Assembly: GCA_023333565.1 (NCBI GenBank)
Contig: JAJKFH010003354.1
Coordinates: 372,001-436,000 of the forward strand
Length of the DNA stretch: 64,000 nucleotides
Direction of reading: 5' to 3'
Source: Puffinus mauretanicus
Taxonomy: Eukaryota > Chordata > Aves > Procellariiformes > Procellariidae
The first letter of the stretch is position 1. Every line of letters starts with the position of its first letter. Below are positions 14,030 through 26,100 of the stretch, one piece after another. The translations under genes and the position numbers were made by a program. A model generated the notes under the pieces. That model saw only the letters and a list, made by a program, of their open reading frames with translations. It was not told the origin of the DNA and made no database searches.

Positions 14030-14099
14030 ATGAATGACTCTTCAGGCTGTGTGCTGACTCCAGGAATCAAGAAGGAGCTTCTTCCCAAGGAAAAGGAAA
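14030..14099 (+). promoter_or_regulatory. 5' leader of the first coding exon, with upstream ATGs
   Basis: Between the acceptor at 14028-14029 and the start codon at 14100 there are two upstream ATGs. The one at 14030 opens a 45-codon frame that ends at 14167, overlapping the signal-peptide start in another frame. The one at 14034 is in the main frame but meets TGA at 14055-14057. That in-frame stop fixes 14100 as the first usable main-frame ATG. Adenine at -3 gives it an acceptable initiation context. Confidence 0.55.
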
Positions 14100-14169
14100 A
14101 TGTTGTGTACCCAGCTCCTTGCCCTGGCAGTGGCTGTGGTGCAGTACAGAGCCGTGGCCGTTCATGAAG
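14100..14169 (+). CDS. COL7A1: Coding exon 1: signal peptide
   Basis: This exon encodes [19 protein letters not shown] and a few more residues, then ends in phase 1 at a GTATGT donor. A hydrophobic core (LLALAVAVV) follows a short N-terminus, as expected for a secreted matrix protein. Cleavage probably falls near the AVA or VHEA residues, so the mature chain starts just before the first cysteine of exon 2. The following intron (14170-17614) is about 3.4 kb. Confidence 0.82.
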
Positions 14170-17100
14170 GTATGTGGCAAGTGGGCTACCATGAATGCAG
14201 CAGCTGGGGGTGATGCTGAGACACATCAGGGAGAAAAACACCTTTTCCAAGAGCTGTTTCTGCTAATGTCATGGATACACATGCAGATGCTGCCAGGGTG
14301 GAGCTGTAGTGCTGATGCCTTTAACTTCTGCATAGGGTCCTTTTAGGTTGGGATCATCTGGCTGACAGAGCATCTCAGCTGGCCCCAAAAGGCAGGCAGG
14401 ACCTGACTTGCAGCACGAGGGTTTATGGGGAAATCAGGGCTCTGCTCGGTGTCCTGCCTCTGATACTGCCCCACCTCAGCTGCTCCAGAGGAAGGTGGGG
14501 AGAAAGGGAAAACCTCTCCCCTCCTGATTCCTCTTCTGATCTCCAAGAGCTGGTACAAGCCCCCACACAGAGGCTATGAGAGAAAAGACCTCAAGGAAGC
14601 CTTGAAGCTTCCTGCTACTGTTTAGAGAGTCGAGACGGCACAAGGGCTCAACTCCTCCCTGGCTCCCCGTTGCCTGTGCAAGCCCACAAAGAGATTTTGG
14701 GGAGAAGGGGCCAGAGCCAAAAGGCAGGAGACAAAAGGACCCCAGAGAAGAGCCTTGTGGAGTTACAGCATGATCCATGGCATGTCTCTGTAGCCTCAGG
14801 GTCCTGCAGGAGAGGGAGGCTCCTTGTGAGCATCCTACGAAGCTAATCCAGAGCTCCCTGGACTGTCATGGGGCTGGGTATGAGGCAGTGAGTCTTCCCT
14901 CTTCGAATTCCTCTGCAGCAACAAGCCCCCAGGCTTTGAAGGTGTAAATTCACCTGGACTAAATCCAGTAAATTCAACAAGGAGTTAATGGAAGCTTTGG
15001 CATCAGCTACAAAATTAACTTGATTAAGTTCCTGTCTGTCAATTAAGCCAATATACTTGACTATAATGCTATTTAATTCAAAGCTGGGAACAGTGCAATA
15101 AATCAACATTTACAGATGTCTCTGGCAAACCTGTGATTGATGAAACGTGGTAATTTTGGAGGTGCATGGCAAATTTCAAATAAAATCATATTCCCCTGTG
15201 ATTAATATAGCTGTCTGCGTTGGTATTTTCTCCAGAAGGTACCAATCCAAATATGCTTAACATCATGTTTCCAATGACAGCATCAAGTCCTGATCCAAGC
15301 AGCATAAATGCCCTCGGGTTTTATTGCCAAGCTGAGCCCCTCCGGAAAGGTGCTGAGCTCTTGGCTCAGCATCTCACAGAATGGGCTCTGGTCACCCCTT
15401 TATAGAGAAAGGGGCACCATCCTGCCCTTTTTAATCCCTTGGAGCTCTTGCTTGTTGTCTTTGTCATCGTTATCCCTGGATGCAAACGAGGGCAAGAGCA
15501 TTGTGCAGGGTGAGCGAGACTCTGAGGGGCCAGGCACGGATGGAGGAAGCTTTCTGGGAATTTGGGATGTGGAGAGGTAGGTAGCAAGGGTCCCTCTGAT
15601 TTTTAGTATGTTTTCCAAATCAGGGCAAAAAATGCAGGTCTCCCAGGAAAAGCTGTCTGCACTGCCTTGAGTAGCTCCAAGGGGTGGGTGATTTTGGGGA
15701 GGGCTGGTGGATGGTCTTCTCCATTTTATGAACCTTCACTGGGATTTTCTTGTGGTATTACAGGTTGTGGTTACCCTGGGAAGCTGTTGAACAATTTCCA
15801 CCAGTTCTGAGGTCAGAGCCAAGGACTGACATTGCCTTCCCTCCAAGTCCTTCTGGGGGAACAGGGACATCAAGGTCCAAGCTAGGGAAAAGGGGTAGAT
15901 CCAAAATAGAAGCGGTAGCTGGGGAAAGAGCTTATGGTGATCTGTTATTAACAGCTGAGCTGCCTCCAAGACACCCCTGACACCTCAGCTGAAAAGCACT
16001 TACGGAGGATTGAGAAGGGAAGGGAGATCTCAACAGAGAGCTCTAGGAAGGAAAATTGAAATAATTGTCTCCCATTTTTATCAAGGGAAAGTGCTTTATA
16101 TTCCCAGCTGGATACAAGTTAAACCAAAAAGAGCCAGTCATTATTTTTCTGCAGTAAACAGAACTGTTAAGTTGTGAAGAGCTTGGTGTCAGGAGGCACA
16201 AAGAAAGATGAAGAAACCAAAAGCCTTGGGTAACAAAGACGCTCGGACTGCCATCCATCCGCAGCTGGCAAATGATCCTCTGCCTTGCTGTGTGGCCAAA
16301 GGGGATTGATCAGGGGCACAGCAATGCAGGAGAGCACAAAACCTGCATCCTTCCAAGCCCTTTGGGGAGCCTGCTTATAGAAATGGGGTAAAAGTCAGGT
16401 AGATTGAAGAGGTCAAGCTAAAACAGGGTTTCCATTGCAGCAGAAGCACGAGAAACCCGCCTAGCACATCTGCCCAGCAAACTGGAACAATTGCTGCAGC
16501 CTGGTTGGATGCGAGCTGATTTCCAAACCTGCAGCTGAAAGGCAAGGCAGTGGCTGGGTGAAGTCCAAAGCGGTAGTGAGACAAAATGAAAAAAAAAAAA
16601 AAAATGCAAAGAGGTTGAGCCCGGTCCTGGTGAGCAAGTCTGCAACACAAAAAGCCCTCCTCCAGCAGTCAGCGCGGTCTGCTTTTTAGCAGCCCTGCAA
16701 TAATAACTCAGCACCTATCTGCAAGGGAGAGAAACACCAAAGAAAATATAAATTTTGAACTTCCCTTGTAGAGCCTTCATTAATTTAAGCATCCCTAAAA
16801 GTCATCAGATTTCTGTCCATGAAATATATTTATTGGATGCCTAAAGAAAATTAAATTCAATTGAGACTGAACACTGTAAAGGGAAATATGCCTTGATGTT
16901 CGTTAAACAAATTTCCCTGTACACCTGTCCCTTCCCTGCCAGCTGTCATCGGATACCTCTGGCTTGTACAGAAAAAATGCTCAAATTGCTCATTCTTTGC
17001 ACATGATACTTTTCACGCTCGGGGCCGCTGGCAGCTTGGCGAGAGGGGAGCGTTGCAGAGCTGAATGCATGGAGCATCCCGAGCTCTCTCCATGCAGGAC

Positions 17101-20100
17101 TGAAAGACTTGGTTGTTTTAGGGCTGGCAAAGCATGGATGGCCAGGTGGCCCCATGTCTGCATGGGTGTCTCACATTGGCTCTGGAGACCCTGATGTAAG
17201 AAGCCCAGGATGGTTGGTGGTGTGGCAGAGCTGCCATCTTCCCAAAATTCAGTTGTGCATGGCTCAGGTGCCAATGTCTGCCTCCGGGCATATGAAACCC
17301 CCAGGCATCTCCTTGCTTCCAGCATGTCCTACAGACCTGCATGCCTTGATGGATCTGGGTCTCAATGTTTGTCCTTCAGATGAGAAACTTCCCCTGGCTG
17401 AGAACAGAAAAATGGGGAATTAGGAGGAAACTAAAAAGAACAAAGCAGCCTGTTGCTCTGGGAAGCCCATGATTACCCACTTCATTAGGCCCAAGCGTGG
17501 TCTGTCTTCCTTGGCTGCAATATCTCGGGGGTTCACGTGACTCAGAGGGGTTTATCTCCTGGCTGGCTCATTGCATGGTGTGGGATGCTGCCCTTCTGCC
17601 CTCTTCTCCCTCAGCATGCAGGACCGCGGAGGTGGCCGACATTTTGTTCCTCGTGGGGCAGTCACAGGGCGCAGGGAGGGAGAGCTCCCGTCTGGTCAAG
17701 GACTTCATCAGCAGCATGGCGCGTTCCTTTGAGAACGTGGTGATGGGCAAAGGAGGCATCCGGCTGGCGGTGGCACTCTACGGGGAGAAACCAAGGTGGG
17801 TCAGTCCATCCTCTACCACCAGCACCCGGGTTTCTAGAGCTCTAGATGGGCAACCATGTCCCCATGGTTAAAGAGCTCTTGCTGCTCTGCTGAACCATTA
17901 CAAGACAGAGCGAGACTTCAACCCCCAGCAGTGTCACCAGAGTCTAGAGGTGCTCAACCATGGGGAAATCTTTCAGGGCAGGGAGGCTGGCATTTAATGC
18001 AGCCACAAGAAATTCCCCCCCATCCATTTTTAGATAGCATTTTATGGTAACAGGGCTCTGGGGCTCATAGCCTGGACTCACTTGACCACTGTGAATAGGA
18101 CTCCTTGCCTACAGACAAGCCTAATGTGACCAACTAAATGTCAACATTATTGCTGGTCATTACTATTAGCAATGCATCCTTGCTGTAACAACAGCGTTTT
18201 CTTGCTCCTTATTCACCCATATTCCCCCATTTCTCATTCCCAGGATGAGTATTGAACTCACGGATTACGTGACCCTCGAAGAAATGCTGGTGGCAATTCA
18301 GGATCTCTCCCTCAAAGGCGGCAGCTTAAAAATAGGGTCAGCTCTGGCGTTCGCAGCTCACGCCGTGTCTCGCCTGGACGCGTTGCAAGAGGATGCAGCA
18401 AAGGTAAGCGCCCTTCTGTGATGACTTCCCTGGTGTCATCCTTGGTAGAGATCAGACCTCTAACTGCTTTACCTGAAGGCATGAATGAGCCAGTTGGTTT
18501 TTACTCATCCCATCTGGTTTTTGGCTTGCAGTTGAGATACCTCGTTTAGGAGCTCGTTCAGCTTCAGGTCACTTTATCGGTGATAGAAGGAGACAGGCAC
18601 CTCCAGATTTTCAAAGGAGTGACTCACTTTTTAAAAATGCTCATATTTCCCCACGGATTGCAGAGGGACACAGCCCTCTAGTCTTAAATGCCTCCAGATG
18701 AGTACCCAAATTCGGGGCACTTACTGCATAAGCTCACTGAGCAGGCTCAAGGCATGACTAAGACAAGGAGACAAGTTGTGGTGTTGGTGCAGGTGGCTGT
18801 TGCTAACAGTCTGCGCACATCTGCTCTGGTTACGGAGAGTCGCAATACAGTTAGCATCTTACTCGAAAAGCAGACACGTTGCAGCGTCTTTACCTTTCAG
18901 GCATCAGTTCTGGGTCATTGGTTTCTTCAGATCATTTTTTAAAAAATTGTTTTGTTCATAATTTCTAGGAGTCTTTGAGGATGCTAAAGAGAAGGTGCTG
19001 CAGTCTGGTTTGCTCTGCAGGCAGCATGAAACAGTTCACTCTGCTCTGCTCCAATGGTAGATGGTCTTGAAATCAAGAAGGGGGCAGCCACATGGGGAGT
19101 GGATACACCCCATGAATCGAGCCTGAAACTACCACGGCCAGCTTTCGCCTCCCAGGGGCCTCCCACATTTGCCGCTTGGTGCTGCACCTTCTCTAAGATC
19201 CTGCATGCCAAATGTGGTCTGTGTGATCCCTGCGATCAGTGTGGTGTGATCAGTGTGGTCAATGAGACCTGTTTTGAGTTACAGAACAGGAGGGAGAACA
19301 TGGTGCTACAGGTGGGATGTGTTACCCACCTCAACCACCTGCTTAAAGGTGTTGCAGCAGAGTGTGTCTTCAGTATAGCATCCCATGCGCCAGCCATATC
19401 TCCTGCTACATGACCTGACACTGCTTTGTGGTGTCTGCCCAAAAAGCTTGAAAGGTCTGGGGTTGCTGAGGCAGCTGCCATTTAAACCCAGGCTGTGGCT
19501 GAGAGAGTTTCTTACCACCTGATAGCACCACCCAGGTGCCATTGGCCAAGTGTCTTATCCAGGGTGCAGTCGAGTGCTCCTTTAAGAGCTGCTCTTATGG
19601 ACTTATAGATGTGAATCCTCCCTCTGTGCATTAATCTCCTTCTGGAGCCAGAGTTACTGCCCCAAGCAGAGGTGAGACACAGCCGAGCAGGAGGAGACGT
19701 GCAGAGAAGATGCTGTCATGAGCAGCAGCATTTATGCTCTGCTCCTTCCCAGCTCATGCTCATGAAACCTGATTCCATGTGAGTTACTCCAGAGGTGTGG
19801 GTTATCAAAGGATTTATTTTCAAGTGCCCATCCCTTTAGAGAGAGGGACATCATCCAAGGTCTGGCTTGTCGGTGTGAAAATCCTGCAACTGTCTCTGTG
19901 ACCTCCTCATGTTGTGCTCTTTCATTCTCTGGCTCTTACGCCAATTCTTGCAGGTAGTTGTTTTGATCACGGATGGGAAATCCATTGACTCAGTTGAAGA
20001 CGAAGCCCGGGTCCTGCAGGATGGGGGGGTGACGGTGTTTGCTGTAGGTACGTATGGACACGCTAAGTTACATGGAGCATTGCCACCAAATACTGTGTGT

Positions 20101-23100
20101 GCACCAACACAGTCTACGTACTGGGGAAGATTCCTGATGCACCCTCCCCCCTAAAAACTGCACCCATCCCCAGGCTCAGCCACTAGCAACTACTGCAAGT
20201 ACAGGGAAATCACATCTGTGCTGTGCTTGGGTATTTTTTGTTGTTGTCGATAGCTGATTTATTCAGTGGAAATCTGCGGGTTTGCATCTGTCAAAACTAC
20301 TTGCGAATTCAGGAGGAGTTCAATAAATAGTTCCATAAAAGTCAAAATGTTTTGATGTGACATTTTCAAAAATGAAATGGTTTTACTTTTGAAGGTTTCT
20401 CTTAATGGGGTTCAGAGACCAACTTTAGCTATGTTAAAAATGTCCATCAGAATAATTCCATGGGCAAGAAAAAGTTTCAGCGCCCCACCCCCATCCCCAA
20501 GAGCTAAATACAGTCATTTATTACAAGTCAAATCCTTCCCTTCACCCAACATTTCAGGAGATAAGAGGAGGATGGTGGTGGTGTTTCATTATAGAGAGCA
20601 ACCAGGTCGATTTGGACTAATGTGAAGTGAAAATTAGAGGAGGGTGGGTTTGTTGGGGTTTTTCCCCCCCTTTTTTAATTCAACCACAGGAAAACCCTGC
20701 AATTTTCACACAGCCTCCCAAAGTCCCATTCTCTGCTCATCCATCAGAAGGGCAGAAATGTCTCTGTATCCAATGGGAAGGGTGAGGCCAAATCCTGCCC
20801 TGCTCCTTTTCACTCTCCACCCCAAGAGAGCTTTCCACCCCTCGGCCTATTAGCAGCCGAATACCCTGGGGCAATCTCTAACATGTCTCTGGAGAAAACC
20901 TTGACCTCTTTTCCCTGATGGAAGAGGCTTCATCTGCTTCACCACTGCCCATCCAGCTTGAGACTCCATTCTTTGTTTCATCCTTTGCCATGGGCAGCAT
21001 GACTCCAAAGCTGGTGTGAAACTCCAGCTTAAAAAGGCCACCACATTGCTCCCACTTGCTCTTGACAGCCCTTGCCAATGTCTGGTCTGCCCCACGGATG
21101 GTGTTTGATGTCCTCCTTTCCTCTTCTTTTCTTCATCTAGGAATTAAGGATGCTGACAAGAATGAACTGAACAAAATAGCTTCAGAACCCACTGCAGAGC
21201 ATGTGCTTTATGTTGAAGATTTCCACCTGCTCCACAACGTGGCCCCCAAACTGTCTCGAAGGCTCTGTTTCACCGCCTCAGAGCCACCACGGCCCATCAA
21301 GCAGACTGTGCAAGGTGCGTCAGGGCTCTCCCTTTAACCTGCTTTCCACCTGCTCGAACCAGCCCCTTCCCAGTCCCTGGATGTGCCAGCCACACCATGG
21401 AGATGGACCTCCCACATCCCCTCTGTTCATCACAAGGGAGCTTTAGGAGTTGGATGACCCTAGAGGAGCAACCAGCTCATGGAGCATCTATTGCTTGGGG
21501 ACAGTGGTCCTGTGTATTTTGCTTGTTTGTGGACCTCCATGGTTTGTCTGGTGATACCGGATCATAGAATCACAGGATCATTAAGGTTGGAAAAGACCTC
21601 TAAGATCATCGAGGCCAACTGTCAAGCCAACACCACCATGCCCACTAAACCATGTCCCTAAGTGCCACATCTACACGTCTTTTACATCCCTCCAGGGATG
21701 GGGACTCAACCACTTCCCTGGGCAGCCTGTTCCAAGGCCTGACCACGCTTTCAGTAAAGAAATTTTTCCTAATGTCCAATCTAAACCTCCCTTGGTGCAA
21801 CTTGAGGCCATTTCCTCTCGTCCTATCGCTGTTACTTCGGAGAAGAGACCAACCCCCACCTCGCTACAACCTCCTTTCAGGTAGTTGTAGAGCGCGATGA
21901 GGTCTCCCCTCAGCCTCCTCTTCTCCAGACTAAACAACCCCAGTTCCCTCAGCTGCTCCCCATCAGACTTGTGCTCCAGGCCCTTCACCAGCTTCGTTGC
22001 CCTCCTCTGGACACGCTCCAGCACCTCCATGTCCTTCTTGTCGTGAGGGGCCCAAAACTGAACACAGGATTCGAGGTGCGGCCTCACCACTGCCGAGTAC
22101 AGGGGCACGATCACCTCCCTGCTCCTGCTGGCCACACCAGTTCTGATACAGGCCAGGATGCCGTTGGCCTTCTTGGCCACCTGGGCACACTGCTGGCTCA
22201 TGTTCAGCCGGCTGTCAATCCGGCTGTCAATCCTGAAAGTCTTGCTGACAGTTCAAACAAAAGGAGCAGCAATGGGCTGGGGAAGCATTTCTGCTCCCTG
22301 GGGGCTTTCATCATGGGCCTCTCATGGTGAACTCCGGCAGTGCAGCTCAGGGTCTCAGAAGAACTTCATTCCTTGCAGAAGATGCAAAGAGCAGCCAAAG
22401 AGATCTCCAAAGAGATCTAGATCTCTCCCCAAAGAGATACTGATGTTGCAGTGAATCCAGAGGTGATGGCAATGAATTCCTGCCCCCCTCTTGGCATACG
22501 AAGTCATGAGAAAGTGAGTTAAAAACTTGCAGCAGAGCTTGGGAGAACTTCATCCGAATCCTTAAAGGGTCTTTTTTTGCTTTCTCTGTGGTTCTGTAGC
22601 ACTTCAGGGCTTCCTGTGACATTTCACGGAGAGTTCAAGCTTTCTGGCAGACTCTTCTCTGGTGGCAGTAAGGAGAAGGGCAGGAAGGAGCTGATGCCCT
22701 ATGCATTAAGCAGGTGTTCACAGGGGAGATGTAGCCAGAACCAGTTTTGTTTTCCCTTCTTGTGCTGTCAAGCAATTTGCCAAAAGAAAATCTGCTTGCC
22801 TGGCTCCGGCCTGAAAACAGATCCCAGCTGCTCCTGCGCTCTCAGTCTAAGTGCGTGCCATCTATACCCAGGGCTTTCTCTGCATTGAATATGTTGACTC
22901 CATCAATGAACAGCTTGCACATGTCCACCACTGATGCCATCACGGTCCAAACCAAAGGCTTTTCCTTTCTCTTTTTGCAGCTGAGAAGATCATCGGCCCT
23001 CGGGATTTGTATGTCAGTGAGCACAGCCACAGCTCATTGCGACTCACGTGGATGCCAGCTACGGGGAGGGTGACGGGGTACCGTCTCCATCTGCATCCCT

Positions 23101-26100
23101 TGCTGCCTTCAGGGCAGCCGGTTTCAGAGGACCAGCGGCAGGTAGAGTTGCATTCCCATTTTGCAGAGCACCAGTTGCAGGTCCCGGTGTTAGGGCTTAG
23201 TCCTCTGCTGATGGCACAGCCTGGTTAGGAGGTGGCACCATGTCCCTCAGCCATCCTGGTCACAGCTCAGTGCATTGGCTTAAATTCCTGAAGCTGCTTG
23301 CTGGAAGCGAAGGTCTATAGATAGACCATCAGATTTGCAGGCGTGTTGATTGGTCTGCTAATTTTGGTATTGCTGTTGTGGTGAGATGGAGTTCCTGGGA
23401 GTGACGGGGGGAAGGGAGGGTGGAAGAAGGATGTGGCACAAACTGGCACAAACTCCGTTGGGATTGATAAGAACAGGTCAATGGGAAGCACTCCTTCTCT
23501 CCTTACCTCTGGGATAAGGTGTGATACCTCTGTGAACTCTCAAATAAGCCCATCCAGCTTCCCTAGCAACATCCCCTCTTCCTCTTGCTGCCAAGATTGT
23601 TCATCTTGGTAAGATCTCCGAGAGTTTTGGGTTTGGATTTGCCATGTCCTTGTGTGAGGGATGCAGCCATGTGTGCCAGCTCCCTCCAGTTCAGCTTGGT
23701 CACTGCCCAGAGTTTGAGAGCAAGATTGAAGGATAGAAGATGATGCCTAAAAGATTTGATTTCTAATACTAGAACAAAGCTATGAAAGCATAAATTATTA
23801 AGGTTAAGATTATTAATTGTATTAATTATTAAGATTGTATTTAACAGGAATTATCATCCTTGGCTGCTTCAGAATCTCATAAGAACATAGTGAAAACACA
23901 GAAGTTGTCTCCACCTCTCTTGCCCTCAAGTTACATTGAAATCTCCCTCTATGAGCTTAAAAGAAACTTTCTTTGCCAAAGATGGTTGCTTTTCCTCCAT
24001 TTTTTTTAAGGGGATTGGGGACCACCCTCACCCTTATGCCCACTCTTGTTTCCATGGAGTTTTTTCTGGGCTAACTCATGAAACCACCCTTGGCACTGTC
24101 CTGTATCGGTGCTATGTCCAGTGTGAACCCAGATATCATTTGAGGATCGTGGTGTTCTGAGTTAGTGCGTTTTAAGAGGCTTCTGCTCATGGAAGTCACC
24201 TTGCATCAGATGTGAAGCCTTGTGCTCCTAACCTGTTGCAAACATGGGGGTCTTCTACTGTCATGGAGGTGTAATGATGGCCTTTGTCCCCCTATGTGAC
24301 AGATTGTGGTGGATGGTGACAAAAGTACCGTGCTGGTGACTGATCTGAAACCCAACACTAAGTACGTCTTCACGGTGAGGGCCATCTATGCAGATGCCCT
24401 TGGGGAGTCCACAGCTGTCAAGGGGAAAACAAGTGAGTGTTTCTTCTGCAGTCATCTGTGTGTTCCTTGTCTTTGTGGCCACAGAAGAAAACCCACCAGA
24501 AAACCATACATGTGAGGAGCAAGGGATGGAGAGGTAGGAATGTCTAGGAGGAACATCTGTGCAAATGTCCGTGGTGTGGGGTGCAAGGTTGTGAGTGGGT
24601 GCAGAGTAACCCGTGTGTTTAACCCACTTGAAAGCAGAGGGTGCAGCCTGCTGGATAGCTCACATCATCTGATTTAATAACCAGCAGGATTTAACACTCA
24701 TGTACCTGGATTGAGAAAGCTTATGGAGACCATGGGTTGAGAAAACACAGACATGAGTTTTATGGAGAGATGTATATTCTAAACACCTTGTTTCGGAAGT
24801 GGGTGGTCCAAAAGGTTTGGGTTGGCACTATGCATGCACTTAGGGCTTCATTTCACTCAAGGTGAACTCCAAGGTGGTACGATTATGGCCCTTAGGAAAT
24901 GCCCCAAGCTGCGATCTCTGGTCCCATGAAATGATCTAGGCTTCCTGTGGATTGCAATCTGCCATGCCTAATTCCGTGGCTGTCACATGGCTGGCTGTAA
25001 TGACAAGGTTCTTGGAAACAAAGGAGCAAGTTCACCCTGGAGTGCAAGACACTGGGTCAGGTGTGTTGGATGGAGCAGGTTTTGTCCCAGAAGTCTCTGC
25101 ACTACTTTAAGGGGTTTCAAGAGTTTAAGGGGTGCACTAATTCTGCTTCCCTCCCTGTTTTGCATGAAGTGCCAAATCTGCTTTGCCCAAGGGGTTTTGA
25201 AAAGAATTATTCCTTTCTTCCTTGTCTTTTATTTCTTCCCCCACCCCCTGCAACGTCTTAAATTGTTTGTCTTCTTGAGGGAAGATCTCCGACAGGGTGA
25301 ATAAATAAAGCGCCTCAATGAGGTTGACTCATATGTACTTGCCAGGAATAAGATGGAATGTCTTTATGGGTGGAAATAAAGTCATTTGATCTCTTCTCTT
25401 ATTATACCCAACATGAAGCCAGAGGCAGAAGCTATAAATCTGTCTGCCATGGCTGGCTGGATCAAAATGGGCTTCTCTTTGTAAGAGTTGCATCCATAGG
25501 CGCAAGGAGCATTTGATTCATGTGTCCTTGCTCAGTCTGCGTGAAACCCCTGCAGAGTTTTCTCTGCTCAGGAGGAAATGCCTTGTGGGTAGATATTTCA
25601 CAGTTACCAACACCATTCAAAGAGGAAGACCACAAGCACTCTGCCTTGGGGGTTTTTAGCTCACTTTTTCAAGCAGACAAGGGTTTGGTAGAGGGGGGGT
25701 GGTTGCTTTTGAGGATTCAGCTGAGAGAATAGGGAGAATTGGTGCTGCTCACCTTTATGTCTCTTTGTCCTTGAAGACAAAAGATTTTCCAAGGGTCTTT
25801 GTCATAGCACTTTATTACAGCACTGTCACCTCAATTTCTGCAATATTTTTGTACTCCAAAGCACCTGTGCCTCCAGTAACTAATTTCCGTGTGATAGAAG
25901 AAGGACTTTTTAGCTTGAAGGTGGCTTGGACACCTCCACTGGGCAAGCTGGAGGGCTACAAGATCTACATCCCCAGAGGTGAGTTCAGACTTTATTAATT
26001 TTTCTTGGAGTTTGCTTTAAAAGGAGCAGTAACCCAAGGACAAGAAAGGTGCCATTTTGTCCAAGGAACAATGCACCAGAGAGCTCCTGGCATTACTGGC

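Noticed and set aside
21671..22201. 176-codon minus-strand frame that could be read as a host gene
   Set aside because: It is the reverse-transcriptase C-terminus of a CR1 LINE, with the CR1 3' tail next to it.
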